Source: Alphaproteobacteria bacterium (lineage in GTDB: Bacteria; Pseudomonadota; Alphaproteobacteria; JAJFFI01). From it: DNA of 37,233 bases. Of the stretch, positions 14,190-22,839 are shown one piece after another. A model generated the notes under the pieces. It worked only from the letters and a program-made list of their open reading frames with translations. It made no database searches and was not told where the DNA came from. The first letter of the stretch is position 1. Every line of letters starts with the position of its first letter. The DNA lies in assembly GCA_030066595.1 (NCBI GenBank), contig JASJBI010000048.1, positions 1 through 37,233 on the forward strand, given 5' to 3'. Both the position numbers and the translations under genes were made by a program.

Positions 14190-15186
14190 GCGCGCCGCCA
14201 CCATCGACGCGTTTCTGGAGAGATCCGGCTGGGGCGAGGCCCGGCGCGCGCCTCTCTCCGGCGATGCGTCTTTCCGCCGCTACGAGCGTCTGACCGGCGG
14301 ACCCGAGCCGGCGCTGCTGATGGATGCGCCGCCACCCATGGAGGACGTGCGTCCCTACGTCACGGTGGCCCGGCACCTGTGCGCCATGGGGTACAGCGCG
14401 CCACGGGTTCTCGCGGCCGATGTTCAGGCCGGGCTTCTCGTGATCGAGGATTTCGGCGACGAGACCTACACCCGGCGGTTGGCCGAAGGCGCGGACGAAG
14501 AGGGCCTCTACGAGCTTGCGGTCGATGTGCTGATCGATCTGCACCGGCGCGAAGACGCCAGGCAGGTGTCGATCCCGCCCTATGACGACGGTCGGCTGAT
14601 CCAGGAGGCCTCGCTCCTGGTCGACTGGTATCTCCCGGAAACCCGCGGAGCCGTGCCTGAACCGGTGCGCCAGGACTATATCGATCGCTGGCGGGCGCTG
14701 TTCCCGGTAGCCCGCGCGGTTCCGGATACCCTGGTGCTGCGCGACTACCATGTGGACAATCTGATGTGGTTGGCGCCCCGGTCGGGCGTCGCGCGCTGTG
14801 GCCTGCTCGACTTCCAGGACGCGGTGATCGGGCCGGTTTCCTACGACCTCGTCTCTCTGTTGGAGGATGCGCGCCGCGACATCGAGGCTGCACGTGTCGA
14901 GCGGATGCGCCGCCGCTATCTCGACGCCTTTGCAGACTTGGACAGCGACGCCTTCGCTGCGTCATATGCGGTGCTCGGGGCCCAGCGCAATGCCAAGATC
15001 ATCGGCATTTTCACCCGGCTCTGGCGGCGCGACGGCAAGCCCGTCTACTTGCGGCACATCCCGCGGGTCTGGCGGTTGCTCGAGGACGATCTTCGGCACC
15101 CGGCGCTGGCGCCGATCGCGGACTGGTTCGAGAGGAACGTGCCTCCGGCCGATCGTGGGGCCCCGGCCGCGGAAGGCGCAGCATGA
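14182..15186 (+). CDS. amgK: Anomeric N-acetylmuramate/N-acetylglucosamine kinase
   Basis: This 334-residue kinase of the aminoglycoside-phosphotransferase fold adds phosphate to C1 of MurNAc (and GlcNAc) released from peptidoglycan. The motifs seen are LSGDASFRRYERL near the N-terminus (nucleotide loop), LLVIEDFGDETY (hinge), VLRDYHVDNLMWL (catalytic loop with Asp and Asn) and GLLDFQDAVIGP (metal-binding Asp). The product feeds MurU encoded immediately downstream with a 4-nt ATGA overlap. That pairing is what distinguishes AmgK from other APH-fold kinases. Together they bypass GlmU/MurA de novo synthesis. Confidence 0.93.
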   Translation: MTERAATIDAFLERSGWGEARRAPLSGDASFRRYERLTGGPEPALLMDAPPPMEDVRPYVTVARHLCAMGYSAPRVLAADVQAGLLVIEDFGDETYTRRLAEGADEEGLYELAVDVLIDLHRREDARQVSIPPYDDGRLIQEASLLVDWYLPETRGAVPEPVRQDYIDRWRALFPVARAVPDTLVLRDYHVDNLMWLAPRSGVARCGLLDFQDAVIGPVSYDLVSLLEDARRDIEAARVERMRRRYLDAFADLDSDAFAASYAVLGAQRNAKIIGIFTRLWRRDGKPVYLRHIPRVWRLLEDDLRHPALAPIADWFERNVPPADRGAPAAEGAA

Positions 15187-15920
15187 GCCGTCGGCGGATC
15201 AAGCGCGGCATGGTCTTGGCCGCGGGGCTGGGCAAGCGGATGCGGCCGATCACCGATCGCCTTCCCAAGCCGCTGGTGGAAATCGCGGGGCAAAGCCTGT
15301 TGGACCGGGTCCTCGATCGTTTTGACGATGCCGGGCTGGAGCGGGTGATCGTCAACACCCATCACCTGGCGGACCAGATCGCGGCGCACCTCGAGGGCCG
15401 CACTCGCCCCAAGATCGTTTTGTCGCACGAGGACACCCTGCTGGAGACCGGCGGCGGCGTGGCCAAGGCTTTGTCGCATTTCGGCGAGGCGCCTTTCGTC
15501 GTGGCCAACAGCGACGCGCTCTGGCTCGATGGCTATGTGCCGGCCATCGAGCGCCTGACGCGGAGCTGGGACGACAAGCGCATGGATGCGCTGCTGCTGA
15601 TGCACCCGACGGTGGCGGCCATCGGCTATGACGGGCGCGGCGACTACCACATGGATCCCGGCGGCCGCATGCGGCGCCGGCGCGAGCTCGAAGTCGCGCC
15701 CTTCCTGTACGCCGGCGTCCAGATCCTGCATCCGCGCCTGTTCGCGGACGCGCCCAAGGGTCGGTTCTCCCTGAACCTGCTCTACGACCGGGCTGAGGAG
15801 GCCGGCCGCCTCTACGGTTTGCGGCACGACGGCAAGTGGTTTCATGTCGGCACGCCCGACAGCATCGGCCTTGTCGAAGCGGGGCTGAAGGGGCTCGACC
15901 CGACCTATCACTGGGTCTGA
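15183..15920 (+). CDS. murU: N-acetylmuramate alpha-1-phosphate uridylyltransferase
   Basis: This nucleotidyltransferase of 245 residues converts MurNAc-1-phosphate and UTP to UDP-MurNAc. The nucleotide-binding signature is MVLAAGLGKRMRPITDRLPKPL, ETGGGVAKAL and NSDALW mark the sugar-phosphate and metal sites, and WFHVGTPDSI lies near the end. The ATG at 15183 overlaps the amgK stop; the open frame continues upstream only inside amgK. Organisms with AmgK-MurU can be less sensitive to fosfomycin because they recycle around MurA; this is known for Pseudomonas putida and inferred here. Confidence 0.94.
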   Translation: MSRRRIKRGMVLAAGLGKRMRPITDRLPKPLVEIAGQSLLDRVLDRFDDAGLERVIVNTHHLADQIAAHLEGRTRPKIVLSHEDTLLETGGGVAKALSHFGEAPFVVANSDALWLDGYVPAIERLTRSWDDKRMDALLLMHPTVAAIGYDGRGDYHMDPGGRMRRRRELEVAPFLYAGVQILHPRLFADAPKGRFSLNLLYDRAEEAGRLYGLRHDGKWFHVGTPDSIGLVEAGLKGLDPTYHWV

Positions 15921-15923
15921 CAG

Positions 15924-18900
15924 GTGGCCGAGCATCCCAGCGTCTGGACGATCCCGCCGGGGCTGGCCTTTGTCGACACGCTGGCAGCGCGGCTGCTGGC
16001 GGAGACCAGGTCTGCCGTCGACGCGGGCGATCCCATGGCGCTCGCCCGCTACACGATCCTCCTGCCCACGCGGCGGGCCTGCCGCAGCTTGGCAGAGGCC
16101 TTTCTCCGGACCAACGCCGGCGCGCCCCTGCTTCTGCCCCGGCTCGAGCCCATCGGCGATCTGGACGAAGAGGAACTGGCATTTGCCGATGTCGGGGCCG
16201 CCGATCGGCTCGACCTGCCGCCGGCGATAGCGCCGGCGCGCCGGCTGTTGCTGCTGGCGCGGCTGGTCGCGGCCTTTCATCGGACGCCCGGCGGCGGCGC
16301 GCCGGATATGGATCAGGCCACCTGGCTGGCTCATGACCTCGCCCGTCTGCTGGACCAGGTGCAGAGCGAGGAGCTGTCCTTTGACCGGTTGGCCGAGCTG
16401 GTGCCGGATGCCTTCGCCGTCCACTGGCAGACGACGCTCCGCTTCCTCGAAATCCTCACCCAGCACTGGCCGCGCATCCTGGACGAGGAGGGGGTGATAG
16501 ATTCGGTCGCGCGCCGAACCGCCCTGATCGATGCCCGGGCTCAAGCCTGGCGGGATGCGCCGCCGGCCGATCCGGTGATCGCCGCCGGCTCGACGGGAAG
16601 CGTCCCGGCGACCGCGCGCCTGATCGGCGTGGTGGCGGCGCTGCCACAGGGGCGTGTGGTGCTGCCGGGCCTGGACCGGGAGATGGACGAGGCAAGCTGG
16701 CAGGCGCTCGACCCCGCCCATCCGCAGTTCGGCCTCAACCAGCTCCTGCAGCGGCTTGCCGTCGCACGCGAGGACGTGGCGGTCTGGTCCGCGGAGACTG
16801 ATGGGCCTGGGCCTCTCCCAGAAACGGCGGCGCGCGCGCGTCTCGTCTCCGAGGCCATGCGTCCAGCGGAGACCAGCGACGCCTGGCAGGACATTCCGAT
16901 CGACCGGCCCGTCGCCGAACACGCGATGGCGGGCGTCCGGCGGGTCGATTGCCCGACACCGCAGGAGGAGGCGGGAGTCGTCGCCATGGTCCTCCGCGAG
17001 GTCCTGGAGGAGACGGGCAAGACCGGCGCACTGGTGACCCTGGATCGGGGTCTGGCCCGCCGAGTCGCGGCTGAGCTTCGGCGCTGGGGGGTGGACATCG
17101 ACGACTCCGCCGGCCAGCCGTTGGCCGCCACGCCCGTCGGCAGCTTTCTCCTGCTGACTGCAAACCTGGTGGTCGATGCCTTTACTCCGGTCTCGCTGCT
17201 CGCGGTTGGCAAGCATCCGCTCGCTGCGGCCGGCCTGCCGCCGGCCGTGTTTCGCGCGCGCCTGCGCCGGCTCGAATGGGCGGTGCTGCGCGGTCCGCGG
17301 CCCGCGCCGGGACTCGATGGGCTGAGACGGGCGCTCGCGGCGCTCGACGAGCGCCGTCTTGGGACACTGGGCGACCGGGGTGAGATCGACGACCTGCTCG
17401 ACCGGGTGCAAGCGGGGAGCCGCGATTTCGCCGCCCTGGTCGCCGGCGGTCCGGAGTCCCCGGCCGCCATTCTGCGCGCCCATGCGGCGTTCGCCGAAGC
17501 CCTGGCCGCGAGCGACCAAGAGAGCGGGGCTGAGCGTCTCTGGGCCGGCGACGCGGGGGAGCAGGCCGCGCGGCTGATCGCCGAGCTCATCCAGGCGATG
17601 GCCGATTTGCCCGATATGCCTGCACGGCTCTATCCGGGCCTGCTCGACGCGCTCATGGCCGGGGTCGTGATCCGGCCCCGCTATGGGCGTCATCCGCGGC
17701 TCGCCATCTGGGGCCCGCTGGAAGCCCGGCTGCAGCATGCGGATCTCATTGTCCTCGGCGGATTGAACGAGGGCAGCTGGCCGCGCGAGATCGAGGCGGA
17801 CCCGTGGATGAGCCGGCAGATGCGGGCCCGGTTCGGTCTGCCGCCGAGCGACCGTCGGACGGGGCTTTCGGCGCACGACTTCGTCCAGGCCTTCTGCGCC
17901 CGCGAGGTGGTGCTGACCCGGTCCCAGCGGGTCGAGGGCACGCCCACGGTGCCCTCGCGCTGGTTGCTGCGGCTGGACACGGTTCTGCGCGGGATCGACC
18001 CGCAGCGCGTTGGCATGGACGGCTGGCGCGGCGAAAGCTGGCTGCACTGGCAGCGGGCGCTCGATGCTGCGGCGCGGACAGCGGCGATCGCCCCGCCCGC
18101 GCCGGCGCCACCGGTCAAGGCCCGTCCGCGACGCCTGTCCGTGACTCAGGTCGAGACCTGGATGCGCGATCCTTACGCCATCTATGCGCGGCACGTGTTG
18201 CGTCTCGAAGCGCTCGAGGCGATCGACGCCGATCCGGGCGCCGCCGACTACGGCACGTTGATCCACGCGGCCCTTGACCGGTTCGCCCGGGACTACCCTG
18301 GTACGCTGCCGGACGACGCCCGTGAGCGGCTGCTGGCCATCGGCCGGGCGGTATTCGACCTGGACGGTGCCCATCCCGGGGTCCAGGCCTTCTGGTGGCC
18401 GCGGTTCGTGCGGGTCGCCGACTGGATCATTGACGAGGAGAGGGCCCGGCGCGGCGCACTCGCCACGATCGCCAGCGAGGTGAAGGGGCGCTTGGCGGTG
18501 TCCGCACCGGCCGGCGAGTTCATGCTGACAGCAAAGGCCGATCGGATCGAGCGACGCGCGGACGGCAGCCTTGCGGTCATCGACTACAAGACCGGAGGCG
18601 TGCCCACGGCAAGCGAGGTACGCCGGGGCTACGCGCCGCAGCTACCCCTTGAGGCGGCGATGGCCGCCGCCGGTGGTTTCGAGGACGTGCCGGCCGCACC
18701 GGTGGCCGAGCTCGCCTTCTGGCAGCTGCGCGGCGGCACCAGGGCCGGAGAGATCAAGCCGGTGGCCAGCCCCGAGACGCTCGCCGAGGCGGCGCGCGCG
18801 GGTCTGGAGCGCCTCGTGACCTGCTTCGACGATCCGACCACCGCTTATCGCGCTGTGCCCGATCCTGCCCGGGCGCCCCGCTACAGCGACTATGGCCATC

Positions 18901-18950
18901 TTGCCCGCATCGCTGAATGGACCGCCAGCACCAGCGGGGACGACTCATGA
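15924..18950 (+). CDS. addB: Double-strand break repair protein AddB
   Basis: AddB is the second subunit of the AddAB helicase-nuclease, here 1008 residues. The N-terminal part is a degenerate helicase-like domain without a recognisable GxxGxGKT loop. The C-terminal RecB-type nuclease begins near RRLSVTQVETWMRDPYAIYARH. It carries ADYGTLIHAALDRF, the acidic-Lys core AVIDYKTGGVP, and YAPQLPLEAAMA. The cysteines that hold a 4Fe-4S cluster in Bacillus AddB are not seen; RDPYA stands where a Cys-Pro is common, and the C-terminal CxxC is missing. It starts at GTG 15924, 3 nt after murU, and its stop overlaps the addA start (ATGA). A 1109-codon antisense frame covers most of it and is judged a shadow. 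Confidence 0.95.
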   Translation: MAEHPSVWTIPPGLAFVDTLAARLLAETRSAVDAGDPMALARYTILLPTRRACRSLAEAFLRTNAGAPLLLPRLEPIGDLDEEELAFADVGAADRLDLPPAIAPARRLLLLARLVAAFHRTPGGGAPDMDQATWLAHDLARLLDQVQSEELSFDRLAELVPDAFAVHWQTTLRFLEILTQHWPRILDEEGVIDSVARRTALIDARAQAWRDAPPADPVIAAGSTGSVPATARLIGVVAALPQGRVVLPGLDREMDEASWQALDPAHPQFGLNQLLQRLAVAREDVAVWSAETDGPGPLPETAARARLVSEAMRPAETSDAWQDIPIDRPVAEHAMAGVRRVDCPTPQEEAGVVAMVLREVLEETGKTGALVTLDRGLARRVAAELRRWGVDIDDSAGQPLAATPVGSFLLLTANLVVDAFTPVSLLAVGKHPLAAAGLPPAVFRARLRRLEWAVLRGPRPAPGLDGLRRALAALDERRLGTLGDRGEIDDLLDRVQAGSRDFAALVAGGPESPAAILRAHAAFAEALAASDQESGAERLWAGDAGEQAARLIAELIQAMADLPDMPARLYPGLLDALMAGVVIRPRYGRHPRLAIWGPLEARLQHADLIVLGGLNEGSWPREIEADPWMSRQMRARFGLPPSDRRTGLSAHDFVQAFCAREVVLTRSQRVEGTPTVPSRWLLRLDTVLRGIDPQRVGMDGWRGESWLHWQRALDAAARTAAIAPPAPAPPVKARPRRLSVTQVETWMRDPYAIYARHVLRLEALEAIDADPGAADYGTLIHAALDRFARDYPGTLPDDARERLLAIGRAVFDLDGAHPGVQAFWWPRFVRVADWIIDEERARRGALATIASEVKGRLAVSAPAGEFMLTAKADRIERRADGSLAVIDYKTGGVPTASEVRRGYAPQLPLEAAMAAAGGFEDVPAAPVAELAFWQLRGGTRAGEIKPVASPETLAEAARAGLERLVTCFDDPTTAYRAVPDPARAPRYSDYGHLARIAEWTASTSGDDS

Positions 18951-21900
18951 CAGTGGTCGAGACCAGGCGCGGCGAGCAGCTCCGCGCCGCCAACCCGGAG
19001 GCGTCCGTCTGGGTTTCCGCGTCCGCCGGGACCGGCAAGACCACGGTGCTGACCGACCGGGTGCTGAACCTGCTCTTGGCGGGCACGCCGCCCGACCGAA
19101 TCCTCTGCCTGACCTTCACCAAGGCGGCGGCGGCGGAGATGAGCGAGCGCATTGCAAAGACGCTCGGCACGTGGGCGACTCAGTCCGACAACGAGCTCAA
19201 GGACAGCCTCACACGGCAACGCCAGACGCCGCCGGATGACGCGCTGATGCGGGCCGCACGGCGCCTGTTCGCGGCCGTTCTGGACGTGCCCGGCGGCATG
19301 AAGATCATGACCATCCACGCCTTCTGTCAGTCGGTGTTGAAGCGCTTTCCACTGGAGTCGGGCTTGGCGCCGCATTTCGCGGCGATGGACGAACGCGATG
19401 CGGCCGAGCTTATGGACGAGGCGCGCAAGGAGTTGCTGGCGCGGGTCGGGCGACAGGGCGGGCCGCTGTCGGGCGCGCTGGCCGAGATCTCGCAGCACGT
19501 CAGCGAAGACGGCTTCGCTGCCATCGTTCGAGAGCTCGCCGCCGAGCGGGCACGGCTGGCATATGTGGTGGCGGATCCGGACGCGGCGGCCGACCGCCTG
19601 CGCGCCCGTCTGCACCTGTCCGCCGAGGACAGTGCGGATGCGATCGTCGCGGCCGCGTGTGCCGACGGCGCGTTCCATGGAGCCGGCCTGCGCGCCGCGG
19701 CCGCAGCGATGCTGGAGGGCGGAAAGAAGGACCAGGATCACGGCCGGATCATTGCGGACTGGCTGGCCGCGCCGTCGGCAGACCGGGCCGAGGGGTTCGG
19801 CGCGTATCTGTTTGCATTCTTCACGGATAAGGGCACTGGTGACCGCCGCAAGCGGTTGATCCATGGCGACGCCGCCGCCATCGCGCCGGACGCGGAGCCG
19901 ATTCTCGAGGCCGAGGCGAGGCGCCTGGAAACGGTGCGCGACCGGCTGCGCGCCGCGACCACGGCGGCCGCCACGGCCGCGGTCCTGCGGCTTGGCGCGG
20001 CGCTCCTCGAGATCTACCAAGCGCACAAAACGGCGCGGGCGCTGCTCGACTATGACGACCTGATCCTGCGCACCCGGGATCTGTTTCGCCGGCAGGCCGC
20101 GGCCTGGGTGCTGTACAAGCTCGACGGCGGCATCGACCACATCCTGATTGACGAGGCACAGGACACCAACCCGGAACAATGGGAGGTGGTGCGCGCCATC
20201 GCCGAGGAGTTCTTTGCCGGCGCGGGCGCCCGAGAGCTGCCCCGCACGATGTTCGCGGTCGGCGATCCCAAGCAATCGATCTACAGCTTCCAGCGCGCCG
20301 CGCCGGCCGAATTCGAAGCCATGCGCGCCCATTTCTCCGAACGGGTCCAAGCGGCAGAGATGCCATGGTTCAACGTGCCGCTCGAGGTCTCGTTCCGCTC
20401 CACCAGGGCCGTGTTGGAGGTCGTGGACAGGGTCTTCCGCGACGGTCCCGCCCGAGACGGCGTCGTCCCGCCCGATCAGGCGCTGCGGCATCAAGCCCAT
20501 CGCCACGGCGATGCCGGATTGGTCGAGCTCTGGCCCCCGGCGCCGGCGGAGGACCGGGACGAGCCGGAGGATTGGGCGCCGCCGACGACGCAGCGCGGCG
20601 GACAGTCGCCGCGGGCCCAGCTCGCCAACTTCATCGCGGCGCGCATCCAGGCCTGGTGCGACCGGGGAGAGGCGCTCGAGAGCCGCGACCGGCCGATCCG
20701 TCCCGGTGACGTGATGGTGCTGGTGCCGCGTCGGGGACGGTTCGTCGAGGAACTGGTCTGGGCATTGAAGCAGCGGCGGGTGCCGGTCGCCGGCGTCGAC
20801 CGCATGGTGCTGACCGAACAGCTTCCGGTCATGGATCTGATGGCGCTGGGCGCATTCCTGTTGCTACCCGAAGACGACCTGACCTTCGCCGCGCTGCTCA
20901 AGAGCCCGCTCTGCGGACTGTCGGAAGACCAGCTCTTTGCGCTGGCCCACGGCCGGACGGGGAGCCTCTGGCAGGCGCTGCGCGCCAAGCGGCCAGAGGA
21001 CCCGCACTTCGCCCGGGTCGCGGGGGAGCTGTCCGACCTCTTGGCGCGGGCCGACTTCGTAGCACCCTACGAGCTCTATGCCGACCTGCTGGGCGCGCGA
21101 GGCGGCCGCCGCCGGTTGCTGGCCCGGCTGGGGCCCGAGGCCGAGGATCCGATCGACGAGTTCCTGTCCTTGGCGCTTCTCTATGAGCGGGTGCACACGC
21201 CGTCGCTGCAGGGATTTCTGCACTGGGTCGCGGCCGGGCAGACCGAGGTCAAGCGGGAGCTGGAGAAGGGCACCCGGGACGAGGTGCGGGTGATGACGGT
21301 GCACGGCGCCAAGGGATTGCAGGCGCCGATTGTCATTCTGCCGGACACCATGGGTAGCCCGGCGCGGCTGGCGCGCGGCGGCGCTGCGCTGCTCTGGCCC
21401 GAGGGCGACGACATCCCCGTCTGGCCGCCGCGCCGGGAGCATGAGGAGGAGATCGCGTCGAAGGCGCGGGAGGCGGCCGCGAGGCTGAGAGACCAGGAAC
21501 ACCGCAGGCTGCTCTATGTCGCGCTGACCCGGGCCGAGGACCGGCTCTATGTCTGCGGCTGGCAGGGGCGCCAGGCGGCGCCGGAGGACTGCTGGTACAA
21601 TCTGGTGGCCGGCGCCATGAGCGAGATGGGCACGCAGGTGCCGGACATCCTGGCGGCTGATCCGCTCGGCTGGGGCGGCCCGGGCTGGCGCTATGCCGTG
21701 GCCCAGACGGTCCCGGCCGCGGCGGCCAAGCCTGCGGCGACGGCGCCGCCGACCGCGCCGCCGCCCGATTGGCTGCGCAGCCCCGCCCCGCCGGAGCCGG
21801 CGCCGCCCAGGCCGCTCGCGCCGTCCCGGCCGACGGAGGCGGAGCCCTCGGTCCGCTCGCCGCTCTTGGGACCCGAGGGCGTGCCTGACGACGGCGCGCG

Positions 21901-22390
21901 TTTCCGCCGCGGCCTGTTGATCCACCGCCTGCTGCAGTCCTTGCCCGAGGCCGCGCCGGAGGCGCGTCCGCCGCTCGCCCGGCGCTACCTCGATTTGGCG
22001 GCACGGGATTATGCCCCGGAGGCGCGGGAGGAAATCGCGTCCGAAGTTCTGGCCGTGCTCGAGGAACCGGACTTCGCACCCTATTTCGGGCCGGGCTCCC
22101 GGGCTGAGGTGCCGCTTTCCGGCGTGATCGGCGAACAGGTCATATCGGGGCAGGTGGATCGGCTGGTGCTGACCGACAGAACGGTCGCGATCTTGGATTA
22201 CAAGTCCAACCGGCCCGCGCCCCGGCGGGAGGACGACGTTTCGGCCGCCTATCTGCGCCAAATGGCGGCCTATCGGGCGCTATTGCGCGGGCTCTACCCG
22301 GAGAGGGCCGTTCGTTGTGCCCTGTTGTGGACGGATGGACCCCGTCTGATGCCGCTCGGCGAGGCGATCCTCGACCGTTACGCGCCTTGA
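18947..22390 (+). CDS. addA: Double-strand break repair helicase AddA
   Basis: This UvrD/RecB-family helicase and nuclease has 1147 residues. Helicase motifs are VSASAGTGKTTVLTDRVL (Walker A, about residues 17-34), ILIDEAQDTNPEQW (motif II), FAVGDPKQSIYSFQRA (motif III), and VMTVHGAKGLQAPIV and LLYVALTRAEDRLYV (motifs V-VI). A proline- and alanine-rich linker (about 920-960) leads to the C-terminal nuclease with RFRRGLLIHRLLQ, DRLVLTDRTVAILDYKSNRP and a terminal YLRQMAAYRALL segment. It acts with AddB to resect ends for RecA. It starts at ATG 18947, overlapping the addB stop. Confidence 0.97.
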   Translation: MTVVETRRGEQLRAANPEASVWVSASAGTGKTTVLTDRVLNLLLAGTPPDRILCLTFTKAAAAEMSERIAKTLGTWATQSDNELKDSLTRQRQTPPDDALMRAARRLFAAVLDVPGGMKIMTIHAFCQSVLKRFPLESGLAPHFAAMDERDAAELMDEARKELLARVGRQGGPLSGALAEISQHVSEDGFAAIVRELAAERARLAYVVADPDAAADRLRARLHLSAEDSADAIVAAACADGAFHGAGLRAAAAAMLEGGKKDQDHGRIIADWLAAPSADRAEGFGAYLFAFFTDKGTGDRRKRLIHGDAAAIAPDAEPILEAEARRLETVRDRLRAATTAAATAAVLRLGAALLEIYQAHKTARALLDYDDLILRTRDLFRRQAAAWVLYKLDGGIDHILIDEAQDTNPEQWEVVRAIAEEFFAGAGARELPRTMFAVGDPKQSIYSFQRAAPAEFEAMRAHFSERVQAAEMPWFNVPLEVSFRSTRAVLEVVDRVFRDGPARDGVVPPDQALRHQAHRHGDAGLVELWPPAPAEDRDEPEDWAPPTTQRGGQSPRAQLANFIAARIQAWCDRGEALESRDRPIRPGDVMVLVPRRGRFVEELVWALKQRRVPVAGVDRMVLTEQLPVMDLMALGAFLLLPEDDLTFAALLKSPLCGLSEDQLFALAHGRTGSLWQALRAKRPEDPHFARVAGELSDLLARADFVAPYELYADLLGARGGRRRLLARLGPEAEDPIDEFLSLALLYERVHTPSLQGFLHWVAAGQTEVKRELEKGTRDEVRVMTVHGAKGLQAPIVILPDTMGSPARLARGGAALLWPEGDDIPVWPPRREHEEEIASKAREAAARLRDQEHRRLLYVALTRAEDRLYVCGWQGRQAAPEDCWYNLVAGAMSEMGTQVPDILAADPLGWGGPGWRYAVAQTVPAAAAKPAATAPPTAPPPDWLRSPAPPEPAPPRPLAPSRPTEAEPSVRSPLLGPEGVPDDGARFRRGLLIHRLLQSLPEAAPEARPPLARRYLDLAARDYAPEAREEIASEVLAVLEEPDFAPYFGPGSRAEVPLSGVIGEQVISGQVDRLVLTDRTVAILDYKSNRPAPRREDDVSAAYLRQMAAYRALLRGLYPERAVRCALLWTDGPRLMPLGEAILDRYAP

Positions 22391-22415
22391 CGCCTCCGGG
22401 GCGGCTACCTAGATT
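22387..22415 (+). promoter_or_regulatory. Candidate trxA promoter
   Basis: TTGACG (22387-22392) and TAGATT (22410-22415) are separated by 17 nt. The -35 overlaps the addA stop codon, so trxA could be transcribed independently of the repair genes. Confidence 0.55.
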
Positions 22416-22486
22416 CCAGCGGTCCCCGAGAGGGGGGGAGACTGCGCCTGTTGCGGGCTCAGCCAACGGTTATTGCGAGGGAAGTC

Positions 22487-22822
22487 ATGGCCACAACGAC
22501 GGTTAGCGAAGATACCTTTGAGGATGACGTATTGAAGTCATCGGGCCCGGTCTTGGTGGATTTCTGGGCGGAATGGTGCGGCCCCTGCAAGCAGATCGCC
22601 CCGTCGCTCGAGGATCTCGCCCAGGAAATGGGTGAGAAGATCACCGTCGCCAAGCTGAACATCGACGAAAACCCCACGATTCCGCAGAAATACGGCGTGC
22701 GCGGCATTCCCACGCTGATCCTGTTCAAGGACGGCCAGCCGGCCGCGACCAAGGTGGGCGCGCTGCCCAAGAGCAAGCTCTACGAATGGGTCGAATCGGT
22801 GCTGGCCGAGGAAGCCGCCTGA
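22487..22822 (+). CDS. trxA: Thioredoxin
   Basis: This disulfide reductase of 111 residues has the active site [10 protein letters not shown] (Cys31 and Cys34) and the cis-proline loop RGIPTLILF. It also has the buried Asp in VLVDFWAEW. It reduces ribonucleotide reductase and other targets in the cytoplasm. The ATG at 22487 was preferred to an upstream in-frame start at 22451 because the family N-terminus begins here and a purine-rich GAGGGAAG lies just upstream. A terminator follows 30 nt after the stop. Confidence 0.97.
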   Translation: MATTTVSEDTFEDDVLKSSGPVLVDFWAEWCGPCKQIAPSLEDLAQEMGEKITVAKLNIDENPTIPQKYGVRGIPTLILFKDGQPAATKVGALPKSKLYEWVESVLAEEAA

Positions 22823-22839
22823 TCGTCCGACTTAACGGA

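Noticed and set aside
15045..18374. 1109-codon open frame on the minus strand opposite amgK, murU and addB
   Set aside because: It lies antisense to well-supported AddB and MurU/AmgK domains, has a low-complexity Arg/Gln/His-rich translation with no motif, and such frames are expected from third-position GC bias.
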